Assembly: GCA_001695595.3 (NCBI GenBank)
Contig: MBPM02000013.1
Coordinates: 620,001-684,000 of the forward strand
Length of the DNA stretch: 64,000 bases
From: Plasmopara viticola
Taxonomy: Eukaryota; Oomycota; Peronosporomycetes; Peronosporales; Peronosporaceae
Direction: 5' to 3'
Positions 41,159 through 53,062 of this stretch are shown one piece after another. Under the pieces are notes generated by a model that made no database searches, was not told the origin of the DNA, and worked only from the letters and a program-made list of their open reading frames with translations. How positions within the stretch are numbered: position 1 is the first letter of the stretch; each line of letters begins with the position of its first letter. Made by a program: the position numbers and the translations under genes.

Positions 41159-42740
41159 CTACTGCCCTGGAGTGTAGAAATCAGGATACTTTGCCACGTG
41201 TTCCAACATTTCACGTTCTTGCTCCTGTAACGTCATAATTATACCAATCAAAAAAGCATTAGCAAGGATCATGAACGAATCATAGTAACCATACCTTTAG
41301 ATGCGGCAACTTGACGTCATACACATCTTCAAACATCGTCTCGAGAGGTGGCAAATTTTTAGTTTCAGCCTGTTGCAAGGCCGCGAGCACATTAGTCCGC
41401 TCATTGTCTTGCATATGGCAAGCTTGCTCCTCCGTGAGCCACTGCCGATGCTACAAGACCATCCCAGTCACTTAAACGCTACAAGTACAATGCCAGCACA
41501 TTTCTCACCAGTAAATAGCGCTTCGTCCGTTCAATCGGGTCACAATTCGCTTTCCACTGTTTGATCTCCGCAACAGCTCGATACTGTGTCGAATCATCGG
41601 AAGTCGAGTGGTGCCCCTGGCGGTAAGACATGGCCTCAACAAGTACCGGACGCTTTTCTTTAAGTATAAATTCGCGAGCCTGTCGAGTAGTTTCGTGTAC
41701 TGCAAGAAAATCGTTACCATCAACGCGCATGATTGGTATCCCATATCCACTACCACGGGATGCAATCCCATCGCCACGAAATTGCTCCCGAGTTGGCGTG
41801 CTTATGGCAAATCCATTGTTGCGAACAAAAAAAAGAACAGGGCAATCTTTTGTAGCGGCAAAATTTAGTGCAGCATGAAAATCTCCTTCACTGGCCGCCC
41901 CTTCTCCAAAGTAACAGACGGCAATTCGGTCTTCTTTCGCCAATTTAAACGCATACGCAGCGCCAACAGCCTGTTCAATGTGCAAATTGTATCACTTTAT
42001 TTGCAAACGATAGCAATAATTGATGGACCTCATTGCATGGTTACCTGAGGCAGTTGCGTCGCTAAAGGAGACGAGATTGTTTGGTAGTTCAGCGTTCTTG
42101 ACCCATAATGCACCGGCATCTGTCGCCCTTTGCCGTGTCCGTCCGTGTTACTAAAGCACTGATCAGCAAAGTTTTGTAGCGTAAATCCACGCCACATGAG
42201 CACACCTGGTTCACGGTATTGTGCAAACACCATATCTGCGACACGCAAAGCTGATGCAGACCCGAATGACATGGCTTCTTCACCATACGACGTCAAGTAA
42301 AACGAGATGCGTCCTTGACGTTGTGCATCGTAAAAGATATTGTCCATCGTCTATAAAGCACAGGCTTAAATAAGGTACAAGTTGGACATTGCTAATTGTT
42401 AACGCGCGTACGTTCAGACGGATCATTTGACTGTATACTTGAGTACACAGCTCTTGACTCAGTTGCGGATCCTCAGCGCCTTCTTCAACCATTCCTTTTT
42501 CGTTCAGAACTAAAGAAGAAAACATATTAATTTTATTAATTCAGAGGTAGAGAAGGATTGATAAGGTTTCAACGTACTACGGAAACACGGAATTAGGTCG
42601 TTGTCTTTCGGGTCACGAAACACGACTTGTGGCACGAAGGGTATTTGAGTGCCTGGAAAGTAACCAAGCGATGACTGACGACGTCCGCCGCACTTTAAGC
42701 TGATGGCAGCGCGTCGACCAAATTTCACAGCACACAACAT
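41159..42740 (-). CDS. BCKDHA: 2-oxoisovalerate dehydrogenase E1 alpha subunit, mitochondrial
   Basis: This is the alpha subunit of the thiamine-diphosphate-dependent E1 of the branched-chain 2-oxoacid dehydrogenase complex. It decarboxylates the oxoacids of Val, Leu and Ile in the mitochondrial matrix and pairs with E1 beta. Six exons on the minus strand join in frame: 42740-42578, 42509-42412, 42350-42045, 41970-41509, 41450-41295 and 41224-41159, giving 416 aa. The Arg-rich start [16 protein letters not shown] fits a mitochondrial presequence. Core blocks are [27 protein letters not shown], the ThDP/Mg motif [39 protein letters not shown] and the phosphorylation loop GHHSTSDDS. The C-terminus reads [19 protein letters not shown]. 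The regulatory first serine (HHS) is kept, but the position of the second mammalian phospho-serine is Ala (YRAVAE). Introns are 58-74 nt with GT..AG ends. Confidence 0.95.
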
Positions 42741-44966
42741 AAGGCTAGTGTGAGCAATTGTGGTGAGAAGTGCCGTTGGCGACGCTTGTTTGTATCTTGG
42801 GCGGCATTTAAATATCGATAGCCAAGTTGAATTTGTGGATGAATACCGGTATTCAAAGCGTACCGTAGAAGTAATTTAAAAGTGTTTTTCAAATAGCACG
42901 CGTCTGGGCGTGTTAAGTGTAGACTTCTCGATGATAATGGCAGCTCATTAGCAATGCGGGTAGCATGAAAAATAAAATTGGCTGTACATGGATAAAGGAA
43001 GACTTGGCTATATAGTGGGGTCACAAACGCGTTGCTAGTAGCTTAATGGTGGACGTAAGGCAACCATTACTTAAACATCTGGGAATATAAAAATAGAAGT
43101 AGCTCGTCATAAATTAAGCGGTCCACCTTATACAGCTGACGGACTGAGATATTAGTGTAGCACAAGATGAAAAAGTATTATTTGTTTCCTGAACTCACAC
43201 AGCTTCGCACAAGAAAGACACGCAAAAAGAACACTTTCTCACAATGCCACTTTTAAAAGGAAAACGTCTGATCACGTGCGGTTTGAAGAATGGTCCATTT
43301 AAAGCATTATTCATATCCTGGTAGGTGGCACTACCGAAGTAAGTTTATCTTTATAGGTGTCGCGAGACTGGTGAAGTTACCGACGGGGTGCTTATAAAAC
43401 GACTTGCAGGCTAAGCAGCAGCTTTAAAGCAAAAATGCTGCAGCTTTATATAACGGCCCTTTATAACCCTCTATGCAAGAGTCTTAATGATGACCACATA
43501 GTCTGAGAAGAGGGGTCAAATTATTTGACGATGACCAAGCCAGCCCTGAAAAAGCCTCTTCGATTCAAGGCGACTTTACACTTTGAGCCAAAGAATGCGT
43601 CAGTAAAAAGGCTGTGCCTGCGCCGCAAGTGTTGATTTTGAAGCGTCCAAGGGTCGCTTGAGTAAAAAAAGATGTTGAAAGACTTTCTTCTCTACCACGG
43701 CAAAAAGCATGCGCTTGCCGTTCTCCTTCGTTCAGACACCTCCACCTTTAGAAGATGAAAAAGCTATGGAGCGCCGCGGACACTTTCCTAAACACTCACC
43801 AGGATTTCCGCTAGATGAATCCACGATCAAGCTTTGAGCTGACGAACGTATTGTCAGAACGGCTAAATAATCCATTATCTAGCCTCGAAAAGTGCTAGAC
43901 TTGTAGTCCTACTCACTATTAATGCCGAAGGTCTCGCCCATAAAGGCAGAAAGCGTCTAGCAAATGCAAGGTGTAAATTTGACCTAGGATACCCTCGTCG
44001 ATAACGTGACTAATGCTGGGGTGAAAAAAGAAGAGGGTGAAATGAAAGATGATGACCCTTGATACATTTCACGGTGGATTTAATAGCCGCATTTGCTAAT
44101 GCAGCTAGCGATGGGATCTGCGATCGTCCACGACCGGGCACCAATGTAGCAGAACTCAGTACAGTTCAGCTTTCGCAAAGGCGAATAGTTGTGTGGACCT
44201 AGCTCTGGGATACCTTTAGCCAAAAAAAATTCGCACAGAGGTTTGAGATGATGCTTGGCTTGGTAATTTTGGGTCTCGGGTCTTGAGTTTAGAAACGGAG
44301 GATGACTTGGAGGGAAGAGAATGCAACTTGAGTGGTTGGAAGTAGGCTTGGAACTGATTTGAAACGAAGTCATGGTGTTTGCTCTGCTTTTAAGTGCACT
44401 TGATGAGCGCCTAGAGGTTTTACTCGTAAAATCTTGCTTCATACATAAAACCTTGATACCCTGAGGTCAATTCAGAGATCTTGAGCTCAAAGTCTGGTTG
44501 GGGAGGTCTCATCACCTGGTAGTTGCGTTTGTCATGCCATCAGTTCAGTACCAAAGAGCAGGAGTTAATGATTCTGCGCATGATCACACAAGTAATGACT
44601 ACTCCGTAATACACCAACTGTTTGTGCTGGAATGATTGTGACATCTATGCTTTGCACATGCATGTTGGCGGTTTTACCGGTATTCAATATGTTTCATTAT
44701 CCAAAGCTTGACAATTATATACCTCCATGAAATCGCCTGTTAAGAACCCAATGCAACCAGCGCAAATCACACTCCTTGAAAGATGTACTTCCTCCCTAGA
44801 TGACCAATCCAGTCAAAGAGTATGACGAGCGCTAAATCAGCGTACTTCATGCGCCACGAAATTTTTTTGGAGACCAATGTACGCTCGGTATACATGCATA
44901 AAAGCTTGGTCTAAAGCGGGTTTTGTGAAAACATCACAACTTAACGGTTGCTATGTGCGTGTTGTT

Positions 44967-45100
44967 TGCACCGCATTAAACTTTGCTAAAGGTTCCACTC
45001 GGAGCTGTAAAAAAGCTAACGAGAAGGGTGGTCTGCACCGCATTAAACTTTGCTTAATGTCTCACTCGAAACTGTAAAAAGCCCGACGAGTATGGCTGTC
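44967..45100. repeat. 67-bp tandem duplication
   Basis: Unit 1 (44967-45033) and unit 2 (45034-45100) both begin TGCACCGCATTAAACTTTGC and end in GGCTGTC or GGTGGTC. They contain a matching GCTGTAAAAA core. The two units have equal length and differ at scattered positions, so this is an older local duplication in non-coding DNA. Confidence 0.75.
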
Positions 45101-47689
45101 TGCACTCGCCAGGGGAATACTCCCGAAAACTCCCCAAACTAAAGCTTAATTGAAGAACCTTTTCTATAGTTTGGAACGACTCCGGTGTGTTGCGACCCAA
45201 ATATATTACGTTTGGCGAAAAGCCATCCTTGAGCTTTTAGTTAAGTGGTGGTTGGCGACGACCCACATTTGAGATAAATAAGCCTTAATGAAATGTAAAG
45301 TCAGCCACAGTGGCCGCAATGCTTGAAGCGGAGGTTAAAACTCAAACTTATCATACTCCGATGCGCAAATAAAAACCGTTTCTTTGATCCAATCAGCCAC
45401 TGCATCAAATCTTTGCTAAATCAGGGCCATTCAAATAGCATTTGAGAGCTCCGTGCGGCAAGATTACCACTTCACAAAATTCTCTTGGTATTTTTGATGG
45501 TGCCTCTCCTTCACAGCGTACTTCACATTGAGATGCCGCAAACCTTGGCAGTCGAGGAGGCTGCAGCAGACCTCATGCTATCATTTAGACCTTATGACTT
45601 CTTCATGAGCAGCAGCAGCCTCCACGCAATCGTATATTTGCACTTGAGATTCCTCTGGGATTGCCCAAGACTCCCAGGTCGCACCTTGGTCGAGGAAACT
45701 ACGAAATTTTGTGAACATATAAAGTTCTTTTGTCAGGTGAAATATGAAACATCGACCGCTGTGCGTATCGATTCGAAGTGTCTGATATGCGTCGGAAAGG
45801 TGCTTACTTGAGAGTGCGGTCGGACACAGTAATATGGAATTACAGTTTCTCCGCTTGATAGCCAGTATGGCAGAACTATCAACCTTTGTACGACTACCTG
45901 TTCTTTCCTTACGTGCATGGTCGAGCGTGGGTGCAACTCGTTGAAGATCATCTCAGGACTCCAAAACGACTTCGGACTTCTGAGATCCGCATCACCTGTG
46001 TAGACGCCCGAACCAAAAATGTTGGGTGTCTTCGGAACGTCGATGGTGTACATAACCCAAATTAGAAGAAAGAATGACGATTTATTTTGGTCTAAGATAC
46101 CAACTTTCACCAATTGATTTTCAGATATATATGATGCTTTTGTACCTCTGACTAGAAGTCTTGATATATCCGCAGGGCATTTACTTTGTCTAGTTTGAGC
46201 AAATATGATCGCACCTCTTGCTCTACTTATTACGTTAAAGCATATTTTTGCGAAGTCGAACAAATGCTTGCATGAGAAAATAGTCAGCCTTAAAAGATAA
46301 AAGGAATCAGGCGTCGACAGAAATGAAATGGTTCGTGTATCAAGACGACACCAAACAATTCTTCGCTTTTGAATAACATAGATGAGTCTAATGACAAATT
46401 TTCAAAAGTTTAATCTTGCGGCTTTGAAGTTGCCCCCGCCACTTATTCCGAAAGGAGTAATGCTTTAACAAGTTAGCGAGACTCTATCGCGTCTCTGTTT
46501 CTTTTAATAAAGGGGTCGAACGTCCGGGGACGCGTAAACGCACCGTTGAATGAAGACTTGACCGTCGACGCCTTGCTATCCCACGTATATATTGCCTCAG
46601 CACATGTGTGTCTATAAGCAGATAATTGACTCTTTTCGTATCCACTATTGTTCTTTGTTGGCAGCAGCAAGCAGGCTTTTAATAATTGAACACCATTCGC
46701 AAATCGCCGCAGTAAACCGAGTATCCCAGCCGCCTTTGGAAAGCTATAAACATTTTATTGCGTCATTGATATCGTATACCAAATCTACAAATACCTTAAC
46801 GGTTGTAAGCTGCACGTTTTTTCACTCGCATATGACACGCGGACACTACTATGCCCAAATAGTTTTATTTTGGGGCAACCTTAAGACATATCCAAGGCTT
46901 TCGATATGTTAACAGACCGCCGGGATAAATGTTCTGTAACACAACCAGCATAAAAACCGTAAGCACAACCCTACCAAGACGTCACATACTTGGCCACCTA
47001 TTTTTACATACGGGACCAGCAATATGTGGCGAAATCGATAGCTTTCTTTCTGTGGCCAAAATAATTGATAGATAAAATATCGCGGATCTTCGGAAGTACA
47101 ACGTACGTCAAATCTTTGTCGTCAGAGACAACAACTTGAGCTGGATATGCTGAATAATCTTACATTTTAGCTTATACCCACAATTGCGATTGCTGTTGCA
47201 ACTTAAGTATGGCAATTTTGCATGCGGCAAAAGAAGTATAGAGTTTTAGTTTGGCATTTAATCTTTATGCCTGACGGGTCTATTCGTCAGTAAACCCTTC
47301 ACTCTATTAATATCAGTGATCGCATGGTCTGGTGCGTACGAATGCGCGTCAGCAAAAACATTGAGATTATAAGATTTACTTTTATCACGAAATTTTTGTT
47401 CTGCAAAGAATGACGACCATCTGGCATTATCTGAGACAAGGGATCAGTCTTAAAAATGGGCGGCCTTCGTTTCAGATTAATTCGACCTGGATCAGCCTTT
47501 AGGCAGCTTACGTTGCGCTTGCCTTTGTATAAATGCTGTGTACATTCTCTTTAAAAAAACACCCAGATGTGGTATCAAGAGACCCAATATCAAAGTTCTT
47601 TCCAGGTAGAGAATTCAGTCAACTACCTTTTATGATTATACTATGGCCGTAATATCAGAGAAGTGTGAATTTTTCGCCGAAGAATTGAA

Positions 47690-47960
47690 GGTTGGCAGGA
47701 GGAAGTCAAAACCTTCACGTTCGCCAGCAAATTTCTGTGCTCAAACACCTTTTGAGGTCACAAACTAATCATTTTTCGCGATCATTGAGAAACGCGGCTA
47801 TAGGTCAGGTGAAGTCTAAAGTGCTCGGCTACTTCATAAACAGCCATGGGGTTGATACAGACTCCTGGAGAGTATACACCGCTTCGGCTTAGCTCACGCT
47901 ACAATATTGAGAAGGCTTTTGCAAGTTTTTGGCCCTTTGGTGACTAAACTGATCCTTTAG
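47690..47960 (+). pseudogene. Possible Ty3/gypsy reverse transcriptase relic
   Basis: A short frame ends KSKVLGYFINSHGVDTDSW. This resembles the conserved block after the RT palm of Ty3/gypsy elements, where a phrase of the type FLGHxVSxxGVxxDP is expected. Several stops follow, and the downstream residues (EGFCKFLALW) only loosely match the expected FLGLxNYYRxF block. No neighbouring pol segments could be linked. Confidence 0.35.
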
Positions 47961-48081
47961 AGCCGCCCAGCCGATGCCCTATTCAGCGACGATAGACGAA
48001 GATATCGAATAGTGTGTCTACGTAAGAGCCTCTAATGATTCGACATTTTGTGATCAGAGAGTAAATATCGCCAGGGTATTT

Positions 48082-48405
48082 GTATTGTATTGTATTACGT
48101 TATCGCGTTGCCAAGTTATGCACGTGCTAGGCTCTATGGCTAGTCCACGGCATAGAGTGATGTCCGCATACGTCGGGTCTCGTTCGGCGGGCAGTGCAGC
48201 TAGCACCGGGGTCGTGAGGGTCTTCCATTATTTTGTGTAGTTCTGACTTGGTAAGAGCTCAGGTGGCGCCCTGGTGCTGGAGACCGTCGCGTCGAGGGTG
48301 AGACTCGTTAGAGACCTACAGATGCCCGAGAGCACCTGCCCGAAGCGCGCGAGCATTTAGCCCCCGCGCTTGGAAGGAGGGCGTCACCCCAACCTTTTCC
48401 GAAAA
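48082..48405 (-). mobile_element. Short LINE-derived retroposon, copy S2 (324 bp)
   Basis: The same internally deleted element as at 19134-19457, in the same (minus) orientation and of the same length. It is flanked by perfect 12-bp target-site duplications GCCAGGGTATTT (48070-48081 and 48406-48417). It carries the two internal junctions of copy S1, so these copies derive from one deleted master rather than from independent deletions. It has no coding capacity. Confidence 0.87.
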
Positions 48406-48417
48406 GCCAGGGTATTT

Positions 48418-50251
48418 ATTAGCTCTTATTGGTGCTAAAGTCATATCCAGAATTCGCTGTTAGGCGTACTTAGCGCCGTCAGGGGTAATTTTGGCTCTCT
48501 TATATAAATTTAGCGCTTAAACTAGTGCAAAATACAAGAATGTTTGCTCAAGTTCATCATTCATCAAAAGTCGGTAATTAGTTGAGACCGTTGCTTTATT
48601 TAAGCTTGTAATTACCATACACTAGTCACCACTTTTCGTAAGTGTGGGCTAATTGTGCGAGTATTACAAAGCCTCTATGCGATCGATTAAAAAAGATCTT
48701 TGAGTAGTGCAGGGACACCTAAGAATATGATGCAGTTGACAGTGTTACCAAAATTAATACTTTCAGAAAGCACTTATATTGGCGGTGCCGGACGAAAAAG
48801 ATTTTTTAGTTTTGTTTAAGACGCATATGACTATATTATCTGTCGAAGTTGATGCAATTCAATCAGGGAGGTTGTGAGCAATTCATCTTGTTTCATCCTA
48901 AAGACGAAATTGTTTTGAAGTACCTATTCGCGTCTATAACTTACTTGCCATGACGTACCCATAGGTGAATGTGTGCGTGTTTTGAAATCCAAGATTTTTG
49001 TCGACTGTTGGTGTATCTTTTCGTAAGCACCAACCTAGCGGTATTTCTGGCTTTTCGTTTGAAGGGCTTCTTTGATGTTGTGTCCTATGTTCCCCGCTTT
49101 GTCTTACAGCTATTATGTTACCCGCTTGCGATCTTTCAATAATCGCAGCTGATGACGATATGTTGTCCATATGTAGGACTATGATGTTATTAAAAGAGTG
49201 AGCCTAACCTTAGAACATGATCACAGTCTCCTTGACATGTTTGGAAATTCGTCATTTCCCTTACCACTTATCATCATAGAGCTCGCACTTGCCTTGCTTG
49301 CAAGTTAAAGATGAAGTAATGTTTGGTGTCCGTCGTGGGTTTTTATGATCTTTATGTGTTTCCAGGACTTGAAACACTCAGGTAAGTGTTAACATGGGTG
49401 AATGCTCTTGAGTCTGGTCTCCTTAATAACAGTGTGCGAACACAAGACAACCTAGAAAAATTTTGAGGGTCGAGGGGTTTCTCATCACGCACGTTCCAAT
49501 AGAAAAAAGCAAAAATTCGGCGCGTTATACTGTTACAAAACCTTGCGGATCTATTTACAAAGTATTCTTGTTCACGGCATCGGAATGGTAGAGCTATACA
49601 TCACCTGTCTAAGTTGTCCCTCATTGCATGCTTGCAAGGTCCGAAGCGTTTTCCCCTGTATACGTGTGCATAAAGAAAAGTAGGATCGCTGCGCTGAATG
49701 AGAGTGTCATTTATAAGGGTTCTTGTTCAGATCGTTAATGTTGTATTCAGACGTCTCCACGATAACCAGGGTATAATGACCACCTAATCTATTAATTGTA
49801 GCTCAAGTGATCAGTCGCCAGGCTCGGGACAGAAAATTAAATACATGGGATGCCTCTTACTTAAGTGGACAAGCAATTAAACCATAACGCGTGACTGCTC
49901 TGCCAATTTACACTTGAATGATCGTGAAATAGCTAGGTGGGCTGGACGTCCATCAAATAAGGGATACGGAACTGGTTCCCAGAAAGTGGCCGAAAGGCTA
50001 GCGTGAGGGACATCAAATCTCTATCGACTGGTCAAAAGATTAGACTTGAAATGCACCCCATTTCTCAACCAAACCAGTAATCTTTGCAATTATATGTATT
50101 GTCGTCTCTTACACAAGCAATCTTCCACATTTTCTTCAATCAGAAGCACAATAATCGAGGTTGCTAATTTATGATATTTGGCAAATTTAAATGAAATTGT
50201 CACGCTCTCAATTTTATTGTTGTAAGTCTATGTCCTGAAATTGTCAACAAC
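48418..50251. other. Gene-free stretch before gene island 2
   Basis: About 1.8 kb without a supportable gene, RNA or repeat. The frame 48934-49170 (-) has no recognisable domain. Confidence 0.5.
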
Positions 50252-52307
50252 CTAAATTTTAGAAAAATTCACGCTATTATCGTGATCAAGAATAGGTGGC
50301 ACTTTGCGCCCCACGTGCATTTCCTCGGCCTTACTTGACTTTCCGTCCTGCTCCGTCTTCGTCTCCTCGTCTTCAGCCTCACTCTCGGATGACGAAGCAT
50401 CTTCAAGCCATTCTTGAAACTTTTCGGTCCGCTGCTGCTCCTCCTGCTTGCTTTCACGATGCGTATAGTCTGTACCGTCCCAGAACTCACATTCTAGCTT
50501 GCGTCCAGCAAAGAATCGACCGTTCATCACCTCAACGCACCGTGCAGCACTGCCGCTTGTAGTAAATTTGATCACCACGACCCCATCCTTGTGTTTGGAA
50601 AAAAGGGTAATTTTGGAAACTTCACCGATTTTTGAGCATTCGTCATAGATATCGTCTCGCAGTTCTTTTTCATACGCTTCGTCTAAATATCATACATTAA
50701 ATAAATGAAATTAATGAAACGTTTTCCACTTTGTTTAAAATTAAACGTACTTTCGACTTCAAGAGGAGTAAACATGTGCTTGATAACCACAATCCGGAAC
50801 CCAGAAGGTTCATGAATTTCACCTTCGTTCCAAGAAAGCGCCTTTGATAATGATGCGTTAGAAACTCATAAGCTTTTGTAAAATGATCGACACGAGCCTT
50901 ACCTTTTCTTTTTCAAACATTCTGATTTTTGCGCGTGTATCAATCTTTATTTTCTTCCGCTTCACAAACTCCCCTTCTTTTTGCTGAAACACTGCTGGTA
51001 ACACATCAATTGGCCACCTATCAAATGTGATAAAACGACGTCGTAAACTAGCCGACATGATTAAAGATCGTCGCAAACGTACTCTGGCCGGATTTGAGAT
51101 TTATCAAGTAGTTGCACAGCCAATTCGACCGACGCTTCTTTCATGTAACACACGGATCCATCGCCCTGTAAAAGGCCAAAGTTAATTTACATACATCCGA
51201 ATTATTTAACAGCATGTGGAATATCTGACAGCAAGACGCACATTCAAGCCTCCACTCTCTTTGTTTTCATAAAGTTTAATGCGGGGCTCGCCAGTTGCAA
51301 TATCCGATTGGATAACCCCACATTTTGCAAAATGGTCGTGAACTTCTTGCATTGTCACGTCCAGTGGCAAACCATTCACGTATACCCAAGCGTTCGTCTT
51401 GCTTTTCTTCCACTTGTCCGTCTTGTTCTTTTTCTTCCTCTTTCGCTTTGCAACAGCCTTGGCATCGACTTCTGCTAATTTATCTGCTTTGCCATTTGTG
51501 GCCGCAATGTCAAGATTCGTCTGCTCGACATTGATCTCATTCTCTTGTGTCTCCGCGTTCACATCAATCATTGCTTCTTGGAGAGACGCCAATTCGTCCT
51601 CAATTTTATGCTCTGGTGTCACGTACATTTTTGTTTCCGCATCAAACACGTATTGCTTGCCGTCTTCTGCAATAAGAGCATTCGTCGATCTAGTTGGACT
51701 TAAGTCATTTAAGAACGTCATGCTTACAATAGCTATTCAAATATACACAAATGGCGTTTACTCGTTTTCGAAAATTTGATGCTCAATTGGTACGGTTTGA
51801 ATTTGTTCTTTCAGCTCCGACTGTCGGTCCAACTCATCGTTAGCTTCTTGGAAAAACTCTTTTAATGATGGCACGTCACCTGGTCGCCATCAAGAGAAGT
51901 AAGCTATATTAGTATACAGATTGCAACTCTATCACTACAAAGCACTTACCGATGGGTGCCCACTTGTCCAGCTCCTGGCTCCAAACGAGCGTCATGCCAT
52001 CCACTTCTCCGTCTGTAAACAGCTGTACGAGCTGCTGAGTTGTCACAGGGCCCGTTCGTGTTGCCTCTTTGTTGGAATCCATTGCATTTTCAGCCAAGTA
52101 ATACCACACCGTCATCCAGACGCGGCAATAAGCTGCAAAAGGTTCTACGCTGGCAATTGCCATCCACTCCGAGAGACGCTGGGTCCATACCAATTGCGTA
52201 GACTGAACAATACCTTTGCGTAGCAATTTTTTGACGATCGGGGCTGGCACAGGGCCCTTCTGCTGCCCCGTGACGGCGTCGAGGTACAGCCACAGCTCGG
52301 CTGCCAT
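50252..52307 (-). CDS. HTATSF1/CUS2-like splicing factor with two N-terminal GYF_2 domains
   Basis: HTATSF1/CUS2 proteins are U2 snRNP-associated factors that bind SF3B1 and help U2 snRNA folding and branch-site assembly. Seven exons on the minus strand join in frame: 52307-51950, 51879-51762, 51722-51242, 51165-51083, 51017-50903, 50841-50751 and 50682-50252, giving 558 aa. Two GYF_2 (DUF4339) modules lie at about residues 4-60 (ELWLYLDAVTGQQKGPV, then LVWTQRLSEWMAI) and 65-125 (VWYYLAENAM, LVWSQELDKWAPIG). A basic linker (AKRKRKKKNKTDKWKKSK) precedes RRM1 (about 269-350, WVYVNGLPLDVTMQEV, GDGSVCYMKEASVELA). RRM2 starts near residue 400 (FRIVVIKHMFTPLEV) and contains KHKDGVVVIKF and GRKLECEFWDGTDY, the U2AF-homology-type end. 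The acidic Ser/Glu tail (SSSESEAEDEETKTEQ) is typical. Intron 2 would be only 39 nt. It is divergent from MoaE with an 83-bp shared upstream region. Confidence 0.88.
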
Positions 52308-52390
52308 GAGCGCAAACTATAGAGTAACAGATTGGATGAAATGATTGATAAAGTTTATTTGAGCGAATCAAAAGAAGATCTTGATGAAAT
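52308..52390. promoter_or_regulatory. Bidirectional promoter region, 83 bp
   Basis: This is the whole interval between the divergent start codons of the HTATSF1-like gene and MoaE. It must hold both promoters and 5' UTRs, unless these overlap the coding parts. On the minus strand CAATCATTTCATCCAATC is a loose match to the pyrimidine/CA-rich initiator seen at oomycete start sites. No TATA box is evident. Confidence 0.5.
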
Positions 52391-52995
52391 ATGGCTGATA
52401 AGGCGACAGTGACATCGCATACGAGCGTGGAGGCTGGGCGCGGTGACTTTGTAGAGATTGGATATGATCCAGTGGACGACAAGAGAGCCGTGGCACTCGT
52501 GACCCATCCAAGCGCAGGTGCCATCTCGACGTTCATTGGTACCACACGAGATACGTTTCAAGGTTTTTGTACCAATCTCTTGCAAACACTGTTTTGTTCG
52601 CACTGATTGTCGTCGAGATTGCAGGCAAAAAAGTAGTACGTCTTGAGTACGAAGGCTACATGCCAATGGCAGTTGCAGAAATGCGCAAAATATGCATCGC
52701 AATTCGTGCAAAGTGGCCGGATGTGGTGGGGCTGGCGTTGTTTCACCGTCTGGGTGTGGTTGAAGTAGCAAATGCAAGCGTTGTTGTAGCTGTTAGCTCG
52801 CCGCATCGACGAGAGGCGTTAGAAGCTTGTGCGTTTGCCATTGATACACTGAAAGCCACCGTACCAATATGGAAGAACGAACAGTACGAAGGCGACAGTA
52901 GGATGTGGAAGGAAAACATTGAATGGAAAGACCGGACCTCGTGCTGTGGTAGCAAACGAGTCCTGGTTGCTGTCGAACACGACAGTACGCTTTAG
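52391..52995 (+). CDS. Molybdopterin synthase catalytic subunit (MoaE / MOCS2B)
   Basis: MoaE, with the thiocarboxylated small subunit MoaD, converts cyclic pyranopterin monophosphate to molybdopterin in molybdenum cofactor synthesis, in the cytosol. Two exons, 52391-52562 and 52625-52995, joined through a 62-nt intron in phase 1, give 180 aa, a normal length for eukaryotic MOCS2B. Family motifs are [38 protein letters not shown] and [12 protein letters not shown]. The catalytic Lys region is [14 protein letters not shown], with both conserved lysines. The C-terminus (KEN...KRVLVAVEH) is slightly extended. The start is the only ATG near the domain. A functional pathway predicts molybdoenzymes such as nitrate reductase or sulfite oxidase elsewhere in the genome. 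Confidence 0.93.
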
Positions 52996-53062
52996 ATTTA
53001 TGAGGCTAATAAATAGTATAGCCTTCTTTAGTAGAGTGGTCGATATTATAATATAAATCTTA

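Larger units (their letters stand above)
42741..48069. other. Gene-free stretch with retroelement debris
   Basis: No complete gene. Open frames without recognised domains include 44080-44442 (-, 120 codons), 45485-45811 (+) and 45733-46263 (-, 176 codons, with RQSKCPADISRLLVRGTKAS and GVYTGDADLRSPKSFWSPEM). The last is the longest frame of the stretch but begins at TTG and has no assignable family; retroelement origin is a guess. A 67-bp tandem duplication and an RT-like relic are listed separately. Confidence 0.45.

Noticed and set aside
45733..46263. 176-codon minus-strand ORF as a gene
   Set aside because: It begins at TTG, has no recognisable domain, no flanking exons and no paralogue in the window. 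It was kept only as part of the gene-free stretch description.
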